Below, piece by piece: positions 53,870 through 61,898 of a stretch of 64,000 nucleotides of DNA (position 1 is the first letter of the stretch; the number at the start of each line of letters is the position of its first letter). A model generated the notes under the pieces. It searched no databases. It worked only from the letters and a program-made list of their open reading frames with translations, and was not told the origin of the DNA. Source of the stretch: Pedobacter sp. ok626 (lineage in GTDB: Bacteria; Bacteroidota; Bacteroidia; Sphingobacteriales; Sphingobacteriaceae); assembly GCF_900100435.1 (NCBI RefSeq), contig NZ_FNEX01000011.1:124001-188000 (forward strand). Direction: 5' to 3'. Both the position numbers and the translations under genes were made by a program.

Positions 53870-54748
53870 TTACTTAATCAGTTCGCGGTTTACATAATCA
53901 AAGCTTTGCTTAATGCTTACAAAAGGATCCTTCGAAAAGTTCTCTTGCTCCACAATTAAGTGCTCAAGTCCAGCCTGCTTTGCATGCTTGTAAATGTTCT
54001 TGAAATCTATGGTACCCGAACCAACCTCAGTATTTATACCGTTGTTAGCCTTATCCATATCCTTTACATGCCACATCGGGAAACGACCTGGGTATTTGTT
54101 GAATAGTGCAACAGGATCATTTCCTGAGCGTACTACCCAATACAAATCCATTTCAAATCTGATCAGGTTTTTATCTGTTTCATTTAAAAAGATTTCATAA
54201 CCGGTAGTTCCACCTTCATGCTTTTCGAATTCAAAAGCATGGTTATGGTAAGCCAATTTTAACCCAGATTGTTTCACCAGTTCGGCTGCTTCATTTAAAC
54301 GGCCTGCAACTTTCTTGTAATCTTCAAGCGACTTTCTTAGCGGTTCTCCTATGTGAGCAATGGTAAAATAACGATTGTTAACCGCTACAGCTCCTTCTAT
54401 ATATGGTTTTAACAAATCCTTGTTGCCAGTTTTGATGAATTCATCAAAACCAAAATGACCACTTGGCGTAGTTAAGCCATTTGCGGTAAGTAAGTTTTTA
54501 AATGATTTTGCATCCAGACCCCAGTAACCACCAGTTGGTGAAAAACCATAAGTCTCTACCTCTTTATATCCTGCCTTAGCAATTTTTTCTATTACACCTT
54601 TTACATCATTAGGAAGTTGATTCCTTAATGAATACAACTGTAGTCCAACTTTTCTCTTTGAGCCTGCCGCAAAAGAAATAGATGGTAGTAAAAGCGCTCC
54701 TGCTGCAGCAAGTCCCGCTTGTTTAATAAAAGTTCTTCTCGAGTTCAT
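53870..54748 (-). CDS. Sugar phosphate isomerase/epimerase family TIM-barrel protein with Tat signal
   Basis: 292 residues with a twin-arginine leader (RRTFIKQ, hydrophobic core AAAGALLLP, cleavage near SFAAG) and an AP-endonuclease-2/xylose-isomerase-like TIM barrel: VGLQLYSLRNQLPNDV, YHNHAFEFEK, FEMDLYWVVRSG, WHVKDMD, VGSGTIDFK and LIVEQE. These carry the metal-site Glu/Asp/His of the fold. Export implies action on a periplasmic sugar, such as a keto-sugar. It is the last gene of the operon, 11 bases after the other Tat TIM barrel. Exact reaction unknown. Confidence 0.88.
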   Translation of the reverse strand: MNSRRTFIKQAGLAAAGALLLPSISFAAGSKRKVGLQLYSLRNQLPNDVKGVIEKIAKAGYKEVETYGFSPTGGYWGLDAKSFKNLLTANGLTTPSGHFGFDEFIKTGNKDLLKPYIEGAVAVNNRYFTIAHIGEPLRKSLEDYKKVAGRLNEAAELVKQSGLKLAYHNHAFEFEKHEGGTTGYEIFLNETDKNLIRFEMDLYWVVRSGNDPVALFNKYPGRFPMWHVKDMDKANNGINTEVGSGTIDFKNIYKHAKQAGLEHLIVEQENFSKDPFVSIKQSFDYVNRELIK

Positions 54749-54759
54749 ATACTTTCAAT

Positions 54760-55641
54760 TTAAACGTCGCAAATATTTACGGCATCTCTTAATGATTTTA
54801 TTTTATCTGCATATTTTGGAATAAATTCCTGTGCCACATAACCCTTAAATCCGGTTGCAAGGATTGCTTTCATAATGGCAGGGTAATATAATTCCTGGGT
54901 ATCATCAATCTCATTTCTGCCCGGTACACCCGCAGTATGGTAATGAGAAATGTATGGGTGAAAAGTTTGGATATTACGGATCACATCTCCTTCATCAATC
55001 TGCATATGATAAATATCATATAGTAATTTGAAGTTTTCAGAGCCTAACTTTTTCGCCAGTTCTGCACCCCAGGCAGTATGGTCACATTGATAATCCTTGT
55101 GGTTTATTTTACTGTTTAATAGCTCCATTACCAGTACTACACCGTGCTTTTCAGCTAGTGGTAATACCTGTTTCAAGCCATCAACGCAGTTTTTAAGCCC
55201 GGTCTCATCATCTTTACCACGTCTGTTGCCGCTAAAGCAGATCAGTTGTGTATAGCCCGCCTCAGCAACTTTAGGAATCATTTCCGAATAGTTTTTAATC
55301 AGCGTAGCATGAAATTGCGGGTCATTCCAGCCATCCACTAAATTGATCTCCGCACCATTACACATAGATGAATATAATCCATGTTTTTTTAGTGTGGGCC
55401 AGTCTTTAGGGCCTACAAGGTCAATAGCTTTAATGCCAATTTTTTTTGCTTCGATGCACAAATCATCCAACTCCATCTTTCCAAAGCACCAACGGCATAC
55501 CGAATGGTTTATATTTCCTTTTAGCATCGTGGATTTAGTCTGTTCCAGAGCAAAAGCGGGTATAGCCGCCGAAACGCCTAAAGCGGCGGTTCCGGCAACA
55601 ATATTTTTCAGTGCAGTTCTCCTGCTTAGATTTTCACTCAT
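54760..55641 (-). CDS. Hydroxypyruvate-isomerase-like TIM-barrel protein with Tat signal
   Basis: 293 residues with a twin-arginine leader (RRTALK, cleavage near IPAFA) and a TIM barrel closest in pattern to hydroxypyruvate isomerase-like enzymes: NINHSVCRWCFGKM, VLVMELLNSKINHKDYQCDHT, LLYDIYHMQIDEGDV, YHTAGVPGRNEI and YVAQEFIP. Homologues isomerise or epimerise small keto-sugars or keto-acids using a metal. It sits 14 bases after the permease and 11 before the last gene. Being exported, it cannot be a cytosolic glyoxylate-pathway enzyme; a role in handling oxidised sugar in the periplasm is inferred. Confidence 0.87.
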   Translation of the reverse strand: MSENLSRRTALKNIVAGTAALGVSAAIPAFALEQTKSTMLKGNINHSVCRWCFGKMELDDLCIEAKKIGIKAIDLVGPKDWPTLKKHGLYSSMCNGAEINLVDGWNDPQFHATLIKNYSEMIPKVAEAGYTQLICFSGNRRGKDDETGLKNCVDGLKQVLPLAEKHGVVLVMELLNSKINHKDYQCDHTAWGAELAKKLGSENFKLLYDIYHMQIDEGDVIRNIQTFHPYISHYHTAGVPGRNEIDDTQELYYPAIMKAILATGFKGYVAQEFIPKYADKIKSLRDAVNICDV

Positions 55642-55655
55642 TGGTTATTAAATAA

Positions 55656-56882
55656 TTAAGCTTCAACTTTCTTTTTATCATTAAAAAAGAGCGTAAACAA
55701 CAGGAATACTACAAATGCGATGCCCGAAGGAATGATCCAGATCATTTTCCAATCGAAAGCGCCTTCGCTGGTTTTGTAAGAGTCAGTGATTAGCCCTGCA
55801 ACTTCAAAGCCAATAAGCATACCCACACCATAAGTTGCAAGGGTAATTAAGCCTTGCGCAGAGCTTTTATATTTTTCACCTGCAGCAGCATTCGTATAAA
55901 TCTGTCCCGATACAAAAAAGAAATCGTAACAAATACCATGCAATGCAATACCAATGATCAGCATAAAGCTTAAATCGCTCGCATTACCATAAGCAAATAG
56001 TGCATAACGGACACCCCAGGCAAGCATACCTACTAAAATGGTCTTTTTAAAGCCAAATTTGCTAAAGAACACTGGTAATAATAATAAGAACAGCACCTCA
56101 GATACTTGTCCAATTGTCATTTTACCTGTAGGGTTTTCAAGGCCTACATTAGAAAGGAACGAATGCGCATTCTGATAGTAGAACGCTAGTGGAATACAGA
56201 TCAGTATAGAAGAGATAAAGAATATGGCAAAGTTCTTATCTTTTAATAGCTTCAAAGCATCAAGACCAAGTATCTCTGATATTTTCACCTTTTCTCCTGA
56301 TGCAACTTTAGGCGGAGTTTTAGGTAAAGTAAAGCTAAATAGACCTAAGATTAGAGACACAACTGCGCCCATCATGAAGGTATTTTTTAGTAAGCCTTCT
56401 TTTACACCCTGGTCAGTATCCCAATGAAATACATAGCTAATTAACAATCCGGCAGCTATCCAGCCAATAGTTCCCCAAACCCTAATGGTAGAAAATTCTT
56501 TTTCCGGATCTTTCATTTGGTTAAAGGATACCGAATTGACCAGTGCTAACGTCGGCATAAACAAAATCATGTAAGCCAGTACATATGGATAAAACCCATT
56601 GATGTCGGTAGCATTATACATCTGGTACATTAAAACGGCACCAACTAAATGTAAGATGCCTAGAATTTTTTCAGCATTAAAATATCTGTCTGCAATAAGC
56701 CCAATAATAAAAGGGGCAATAATGGCACCCCATGATTGAGTTGAAAAAACGGCGGCTGATTGACCACCAGTAGCACTAAGGTTGTGCCCAAGAAAGGTAC
56801 CAAGTGTTACAAACCATGCACCCCAGATAAAAAACTCCAGGAACATCATGGTTGATAATTTGATGCGGTTATTTAAGTTCAT
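55656..56882 (-). CDS. MFS permease, nucleoside:H+ symporter (NHS/NupG-like) family
   Basis: 408 residues and about 12 membrane helices. The opening MFLEFFIWGAWFVTLGTFLG and the FSTIRVWGTIGWIAAGLLISY block are those of the NHS family with NupG/XapB. Although called nucleoside permeases, Bacteroidota members often sit in sugar-oxidation clusters, and here it lies between the DUF1080 gene and isomerase genes, so a (keto-)sugar is a likelier cargo. It probably carries the periplasmic product into the cytoplasm. Spacing is 32 bases from DUF1080 and 14 bases to the next gene. Confidence 0.9.
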   Translation of the reverse strand: MNLNNRIKLSTMMFLEFFIWGAWFVTLGTFLGHNLSATGGQSAAVFSTQSWGAIIAPFIIGLIADRYFNAEKILGILHLVGAVLMYQMYNATDINGFYPYVLAYMILFMPTLALVNSVSFNQMKDPEKEFSTIRVWGTIGWIAAGLLISYVFHWDTDQGVKEGLLKNTFMMGAVVSLILGLFSFTLPKTPPKVASGEKVKISEILGLDALKLLKDKNFAIFFISSILICIPLAFYYQNAHSFLSNVGLENPTGKMTIGQVSEVLFLLLLPVFFSKFGFKKTILVGMLAWGVRYALFAYGNASDLSFMLIIGIALHGICYDFFFVSGQIYTNAAAGEKYKSSAQGLITLATYGVGMLIGFEVAGLITDSYKTSEGAFDWKMIWIIPSGIAFVVFLLFTLFFNDKKKVEA

Positions 56883-56914
56883 GTTTGGTTATTTATTTCT
56901 TTTTTTTGGATCTA

Positions 56915-57610
56915 TTATAGCTTTTTAATCATGATGTTGCGGTACCAAACTTCATTTCCATGATCTTGAAGTGCTATTTTTCCTGATTTGTAAGTTCCCC
57001 AATCTGGCCAGCTTGCAAACTTACTTCCGGCAACAAGCGATTTCCAGTTGTCGTCCCAAAGTGTAGTCGATACTACTTTTACGCCATTTAGGTATTGCTC
57101 CAGTTTACCATCTTTGCAAATGATTTCAGCTGTATTCCATTCGCCAACAGGTTTTACCGGCTCAGAACTGCTTTTAACAAGATCATACAAATCCCCTGAA
57201 CGGTGTTTTGGTATTTTACCGTCGCTATGACCATCATTATCCAATACTTGCATTTCTAAACCCGTACTATAAGTTTGATGATATTTTGCTGGATCCTCCT
57301 TTACATAGTAAATGATACCACTATTGCCTTTAGGCGCAATTTTCCAATCTATTTTTAAATGAAAGTTGCTGTACTCATTGTCCGTTACTAAATCGCCACC
57401 GCCACTTTTATCTCCATTGGGATTGAAGTGTAAAGCGCCACCCTCAATAGTCCATTTAGAGCCTGCGGCAGTTTTACCGTAAGTATGCCAGCCTTTCGTT
57501 GTTTTACCGTCAAATATTTTAGTAAAACCTTTTTTGCCCGATTGAGCCTGAGCAACGCTTCCACCAAATAGTGCGGTTAACACAATGGCTGATAAGATAT
57601 ATTTTTTCAT
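56915..57610 (-). CDS. DUF1080 (3-keto-disaccharide hydrolase family) secreted protein
   Basis: 231 residues with a signal peptide (near AQAQSG), then a concanavalin-like jelly roll: FTKIFDGKTTKGWHTYGK, HFNPNGDKSGGGDLVTD, FHLKIDWKIAPKGNSGIIY, WNTAEIICKDGKLEQYLNGVKV, and the terminal GKIALQDHGNEVWYRNI. Pfam PF06439 is named 3-keto-disaccharide hydrolase; members cleave the glycosidic bond after C3 oxidation. The GMC dehydrogenase complex in the same operon would supply such a substrate. Which glycoside is cleaved is unknown. Confidence 0.9.
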   Translation of the reverse strand: MKKYILSAIVLTALFGGSVAQAQSGKKGFTKIFDGKTTKGWHTYGKTAAGSKWTIEGGALHFNPNGDKSGGGDLVTDNEYSNFHLKIDWKIAPKGNSGIIYYVKEDPAKYHQTYSTGLEMQVLDNDGHSDGKIPKHRSGDLYDLVKSSSEPVKPVGEWNTAEIICKDGKLEQYLNGVKVVSTTLWDDNWKSLVAGSKFASWPDWGTYKSGKIALQDHGNEVWYRNIMIKKL

Positions 57611-57659
57611 GTTCTTAGTTTTCTATCCTTGTTCTTTACGCTTTGTACTTTAATTCTGG

Positions 57660-59117
57660 TTAAACACCAAGCGACCATCCTTTACGGTATTCGCGTTTTA
57701 CAAATTGATTCACGTCATCAAAATTGGTGATCTTCATGTTGGCATTGTCCCAAAGTAATTTAATGTTTCTGCCTGGATACTTAATTTTTCCTTCTGCATT
57801 TTTGCGTTGGATGTCAGTACCTCTAATCGCAAGATTAGCCATTAACAATGATTCTGTAAGCGGTCCTGCAATAGAGAATGGAGAGCTTAGCTCTTTTTTG
57901 CCATAACCAGCGATACAAGCATCAACCCATTGTGTGTAATGACCGTTAGCGCCATCTGGAACACGAGCAAATTTTTGTGCTACTTTGATATTCTCATTTC
58001 TGCTTAAAGGAATTAAACGTGGATTTGCACCATAAGTACTAGCCATCATTTTACCTTTTGTCCCAACAAACAAGGTGCCGTTTCCACCGTCGCCAAATGT
58101 ATCGTTGGCGCCTAATTCTTCAGGCCTTTCAGGTTGTATACCACCGTCCATCCAATGTACAGTAACGTCACCCTTTGTTTTATTAGTCTTAGGGAATTTT
58201 AAAGTCACATGACTTGATGGTGGGCAGCTATCAGGGAAATACCCTCTTTTAAACTCATCAACATATACAGAACCAACGCTAGCCTGAACTTCAGTCGCGT
58301 ATTTTAGATTTAAAACACTGAAAGGAGCTTCCAATAGGTGACAACCCATATCTCCTAACGCTCCGGTTCCGTAATCCCACCAGCCACGCCAGTTAAAAGG
58401 AACAAGTTTATCTACATAATCTTTATAAGGAGCAGTACCTAACCACAAATCCCAATCAAGATCAGCAGGTATTGGCGCTTTATTGGCCGACCATGGAATA
58501 CCTTGCGGCCATACCGGTCTGTCAGTCCATGCATAGATAGTATGTACATCGCCAATTAAGCCGGCATCATACCATTCCTTCATTAACCTTGGACCATCAT
58601 TAGAGGCACCCTGATTACCCATTTGCGTAACCACTTTATATTTTTCAGCTGCTGCAGTTAAAGCACGCGCTTCATAAATATCATGGGTTAAAGGCTTCTG
58701 AACATACACATGCTTTCCTAACTGCATAGCGGCAATAGCTTGTATAGCATGATTATGATCAGGGGTAGAAATAGAAACTGCATCAAAGTTCTTAGCCTCT
58801 TTTTCCAACATTTCACGGTAATCCCTATAATACTTTGCTTTTGGGAAAGCTTTTACGCTCGCCGCAGCTCTACTATCATGTACGTCGCAAAGGAATCCAA
58901 TATCGGCTTTTCCGCTTTTATAGATACCGGAAATATCCGCTTGTCCTTTACCGCCAGCGCCTATACTTGCAGTAATAAGTCTATCGCTAGGGGCTAAAAA
59001 GCCTCTTCCACCCAAAACATGGCGCGGTACAATCATAAATGCCGATGCTGCGATAGCGGTGGTCTTTAGAAAGTTCCGCCTGGATGAAGATTCTTGATCT
59101 TTTTTTGTGTGGTCCAT
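57660..59117 (-). CDS. Gfo/Idh/MocA-family oxidoreductase with Tat signal
   Basis: 485 residues with a twin-arginine leader (SSRRNFLK, hydrophobic stretch, cleavage region near HVLGG). NAD(P)-binding Rossmann residues are GAGGKGQADISG, with STPDHNH and the family motif VQKPLTHDIYEA (EKP replaced by QKP). The C-terminal substrate domain has WRGWWDYGTGALGDMGCHLL. The long form with Tat signal is common in Bacteroidota and Planctomycetes; the cofactor is probably folded in before export, as in glucose-fructose oxidoreductase. It likely oxidises or reduces a sugar in the periplasm. It lies between the cytochrome and DUF1080 genes. Confidence 0.9.
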   Translation of the reverse strand: MDHTKKDQESSSRRNFLKTTAIAASAFMIVPRHVLGGRGFLAPSDRLITASIGAGGKGQADISGIYKSGKADIGFLCDVHDSRAAASVKAFPKAKYYRDYREMLEKEAKNFDAVSISTPDHNHAIQAIAAMQLGKHVYVQKPLTHDIYEARALTAAAEKYKVVTQMGNQGASNDGPRLMKEWYDAGLIGDVHTIYAWTDRPVWPQGIPWSANKAPIPADLDWDLWLGTAPYKDYVDKLVPFNWRGWWDYGTGALGDMGCHLLEAPFSVLNLKYATEVQASVGSVYVDEFKRGYFPDSCPPSSHVTLKFPKTNKTKGDVTVHWMDGGIQPERPEELGANDTFGDGGNGTLFVGTKGKMMASTYGANPRLIPLSRNENIKVAQKFARVPDGANGHYTQWVDACIAGYGKKELSSPFSIAGPLTESLLMANLAIRGTDIQRKNAEGKIKYPGRNIKLLWDNANMKITNFDDVNQFVKREYRKGWSLGV

Positions 59118-59158
59118 TTGTGTGTGGTTCTAGTTGTATGGTTCTTTTTGTGTGTTGT

Positions 59159-59569
59159 TTATTTTTTTAGCGATAAAATATAGCTAACCATTTTTTTCGC
59201 ATCATCTTTACTTAAAGCTGAGTGTGGCGTCATAGGAACTTCACCCCATACTCCTTTACCACCTGCAATGATCTTATCCGCAAGATGATTTACATTTTCG
59301 TCATTTAAAGGGTATTTAGCTGCGATATCTACATATGCTGGGCCAATCACTTTTTGTACTTTGTTGTGACAGCCAATACAGTCAGATTTTGCAATCAATT
59401 TTTCTCCTTCGCCTTTAACCGCGGGAGCTTCAGCTGCTGGAGTCTCAGTAGTTGTTGCTGGGCTTTCAGTAGTTGTTGTAGTACTTGTAGTTGAAGAACG
59501 TTCTTCAGGACTTGAACATGAGGCCATTGCCAATACAAGGCAGCCTAGTGCTAATAGTGTTTTTTTCAT
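59159..59569 (-). CDS. Lipoprotein cytochrome c (class I)
   Basis: 136 residues: lipoprotein signal with Cys18 (MASC), a Thr/Ser/Pro/Ala-rich flexible linker (about 23-52), then a small cytochrome c domain with C64-I-G-C67-H68 and the likely axial M113 in GEVPMTPHSAL. It is the natural electron acceptor for the GMC dehydrogenase encoded upstream. The tether would let it move electrons to the respiratory chain from the membrane face. It lies 41 bases before the Tat oxidoreductase gene and 104 bases after the isomerase gene. Confidence 0.95.
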   Translation of the reverse strand: MKKTLLALGCLVLAMASCSSPEERSSTTSTTTTTESPATTTETPAAEAPAVKGEGEKLIAKSDCIGCHNKVQKVIGPAYVDIAAKYPLNDENVNHLADKIIAGGKGVWGEVPMTPHSALSKDDAKKMVSYILSLKK

Positions 59570-59672
59570 CAGTTTAATTTGTCTTTAACGGTGATGAAGC
59601 TATCATGTGCTACCAAAAAAATATTCGTTTCGGTTTGTGTTCTGCAGCACATGATGGTTTCATTTTATTGTT

Positions 59673-60731
59673 TTATGGATTCAGGCCTAAAATCTTATTG
59701 TTGAAATTATCATCTCCACCGGAAGAAGCAAAATCATCAAAAGCCCTGTCTGTTACTTTAATAATATTCTTTTTAATAAATTCAGCACCTTCTTTGGCGC
59801 CAACCTGAGCATCTTTTATGCAGCATTCCCATTCCATTACTGCCCAACCCTTATAATCGTATTGTGCCAGTTTACTGAAAATGGTTTTGAAATCTACTTG
59901 TCCATCCCCAGGAGAACGGTATCTGCCGGCACGGTTGGCCCAACTTTGATAACCGCCAAAAGTACCCTGTTTACCTGTAGGATTAAATTCTGAATCTTTA
60001 ACATGGAATGCTTTGATGCGCTCATGATAAAAATCGATGTATTGGATATAATCTAGTTGTTGCAATACAAAATGCGAAGGATCGTACAGCAGACAGGCGC
60101 GGGGATGGTTGTTTACCTTTTCAAGGAACATCTCGTAAGTGATGCCGTCAAACAAATCCTCTCCAGGATGTATTTCATAACAAACATCCACACCACAAGT
60201 ATCAAATTCATTAAGGATCGGCATCCATCTTTTTGCCAGTTCCGTAAAACCTGCATCAACCAGGCCCTCAGGGCGCTGCGGCCATGGATGGAACATATGC
60301 CATAATAAGGATCCGCTAAAAGTAGCATGTGCATTTAAGCCAAGATTTTGTGAGGCTTTTGCTGCATACTTCATTTGTTGAACAGCCCATGCTGTTCTGG
60401 CTTTTGGATTGTTTTTATAAGCATCTGGTGCAAAAGCATCAAAGGCAAGGTCATAAGCAGGGTTTACTGCTACCAGCTGCCCCTGTAAATGAGTTGATAG
60501 TTCGGTAATCTCTAATCCGTACGACTGAACTTTTCCTTTCAGCTCGTCTGCATAAGTTTTACTTTCTGCTGCTTTTTGCAAGTCGATGAAACGTGCATCC
60601 AGTGTAGGCATTTGAATACCTTTAAATCCAAGGCCTGCTGCCCATTCGCAAATGGCATCCAATGAATTGAATGGGGCTTCATCTCCAATAAACTGGGCTA
60701 AGAAAACTCCTGGTCCTTTAATCGTTGTCAT
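59673..60731 (-). CDS. Sugar phosphate isomerase/epimerase family TIM-barrel protein (cytoplasmic)
   Basis: 352 residues with no signal peptide. TIM-barrel blocks: ICEWAAGLGFKGIQMPTLD, SQNLGLNAHATFSGSLLWHM, VDVCYEIHPGEDLFDG, LLYDPSHFVLQQLDY, AFHVKDSEF, SPGDGQVDFKTIF and WAVMEWECCIKD, with Glu, Asp and His at metal-ligand positions. It lies 6 bases after a Gfo/Idh/MocA gene, and both lack export signals, so the pair probably works in the cytoplasm on an imported keto-sugar. The precise reaction is not predictable by eye. Confidence 0.88.
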   Translation of the reverse strand: MTTIKGPGVFLAQFIGDEAPFNSLDAICEWAAGLGFKGIQMPTLDARFIDLQKAAESKTYADELKGKVQSYGLEITELSTHLQGQLVAVNPAYDLAFDAFAPDAYKNNPKARTAWAVQQMKYAAKASQNLGLNAHATFSGSLLWHMFHPWPQRPEGLVDAGFTELAKRWMPILNEFDTCGVDVCYEIHPGEDLFDGITYEMFLEKVNNHPRACLLYDPSHFVLQQLDYIQYIDFYHERIKAFHVKDSEFNPTGKQGTFGGYQSWANRAGRYRSPGDGQVDFKTIFSKLAQYDYKGWAVMEWECCIKDAQVGAKEGAEFIKKNIIKVTDRAFDDFASSGGDDNFNNKILGLNP

Positions 60732-60737
60732 TGTTAT

Positions 60738-61898
60738 TTATATTTTAAAATCAAACCATTTCTGGTCCGACTGGCTCGAAGCCACAGTGTTTTCAATAAA
60801 AGCCATTCCCCTGATGCCATCATCAACATTCGGGAAGTCGAGCATTGCTGCTGTCGGCGTTCCGCCTTGTAGTTTTGTTCTCAAAGTCAGCACAAAGTTT
60901 CTGTAGATATTTGCAAAAGCTTCAAGGTAACCTTCTGGGTGACCTCCCGGTACACGGGTATTGTGCTTCGCAACATCAGATAGATAAGCTTGTCCAGCAC
61001 GATATATCTGTGCAGGTTGATCTAACCATTTAACAATTAAAGTATTCGGTTCCATTTGGTGCCATTCCAGACCACCTTTTTCTCCGTACATTTTGATTTT
61101 TAAGGCGTTTTCTTCACCAGCAGCAATTTGCGAGGCGACTAAAACTCCGTTTGCTCCGTTGTCAAACTTAAGCAGCACATTACCATCATCATCTAAACCT
61201 CTGCCTGGCACCACGATGTTCAGGTCAGCACAAAGTTTAGTAATCTTCAATCCAGAAATGTATTCCGCTAATTGCGCTGCATGAGTACCTATGTCTCCCA
61301 TACAACCACTTTTTCCACTTTTTGCAGGATCAGTACGCCATGCTGCGCCAGCATTACCTTCACGCTCAGTAAGTGTGCTTAACCAGCCTTGAGGATACTC
61401 GACCATGATCTTTCTGATGGCACCCAATTGGCCTTCAGCAACCATATGTCTAGCTTGTTTTACCATTGGATAACCAGAGTAAGTATGCGTTAAGCATAAA
61501 ATCAATCCTGTTTCCTTAACCTTTTGTTGCAATTGCTTAGCCTCATCAAGCGATAAAGCGATAGGTTTTTCAATCACCACATTAAAGCCATGATCAAGCG
61601 CCATCATTGCAGGAGCAAAATGGGCAAAGTTAGGCGTTACAATCGTTACAAAATCTATCCGTTTATCCGCAGGTAATTTACTCTCCTGCGTAATCATCTC
61701 TTCATAATTTAAGTAAGTCCTGTCCTCAGGAAGGAACAATATTTTACCAGATTCCTTGGCAACTTCAGGGTTAATACTCAATGCACCACAGCAGAATTCA
61801 ACCTGCCCGTCAATATTTGCAGCTATACGATGAACGGCGCCGATAAAAGCATCTTTACCGCCACCAATCATGCCCATTCTAATTTTTCTATTCTCCAT
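60738..61898 (-). CDS. Gfo/Idh/MocA-family oxidoreductase (cytoplasmic)
   Basis: 386 residues without a signal peptide. Rossmann start MGMIGGGKDAFIGAVHRIA, TPNFAH, and the signature VVIEKPIALSLDEAKQL with the conserved EKP Lys. The C-terminal domain has GCMGDIGTHAAQLAEY with the family catalytic His/Asp pattern. It probably uses NAD(P) to reduce or oxidise a C3-keto sugar. The ATG overlaps the GMC stop by one base (TAATG), so the two are translationally coupled, which links its substrate to the GMC product. Confidence 0.93.
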   Translation of the reverse strand: MENRKIRMGMIGGGKDAFIGAVHRIAANIDGQVEFCCGALSINPEVAKESGKILFLPEDRTYLNYEEMITQESKLPADKRIDFVTIVTPNFAHFAPAMMALDHGFNVVIEKPIALSLDEAKQLQQKVKETGLILCLTHTYSGYPMVKQARHMVAEGQLGAIRKIMVEYPQGWLSTLTEREGNAGAAWRTDPAKSGKSGCMGDIGTHAAQLAEYISGLKITKLCADLNIVVPGRGLDDDGNVLLKFDNGANGVLVASQIAAGEENALKIKMYGEKGGLEWHQMEPNTLIVKWLDQPAQIYRAGQAYLSDVAKHNTRVPGGHPEGYLEAFANIYRNFVLTLRTKLQGGTPTAAMLDFPNVDDGIRGMAFIENTVASSQSDQKWFDFKI

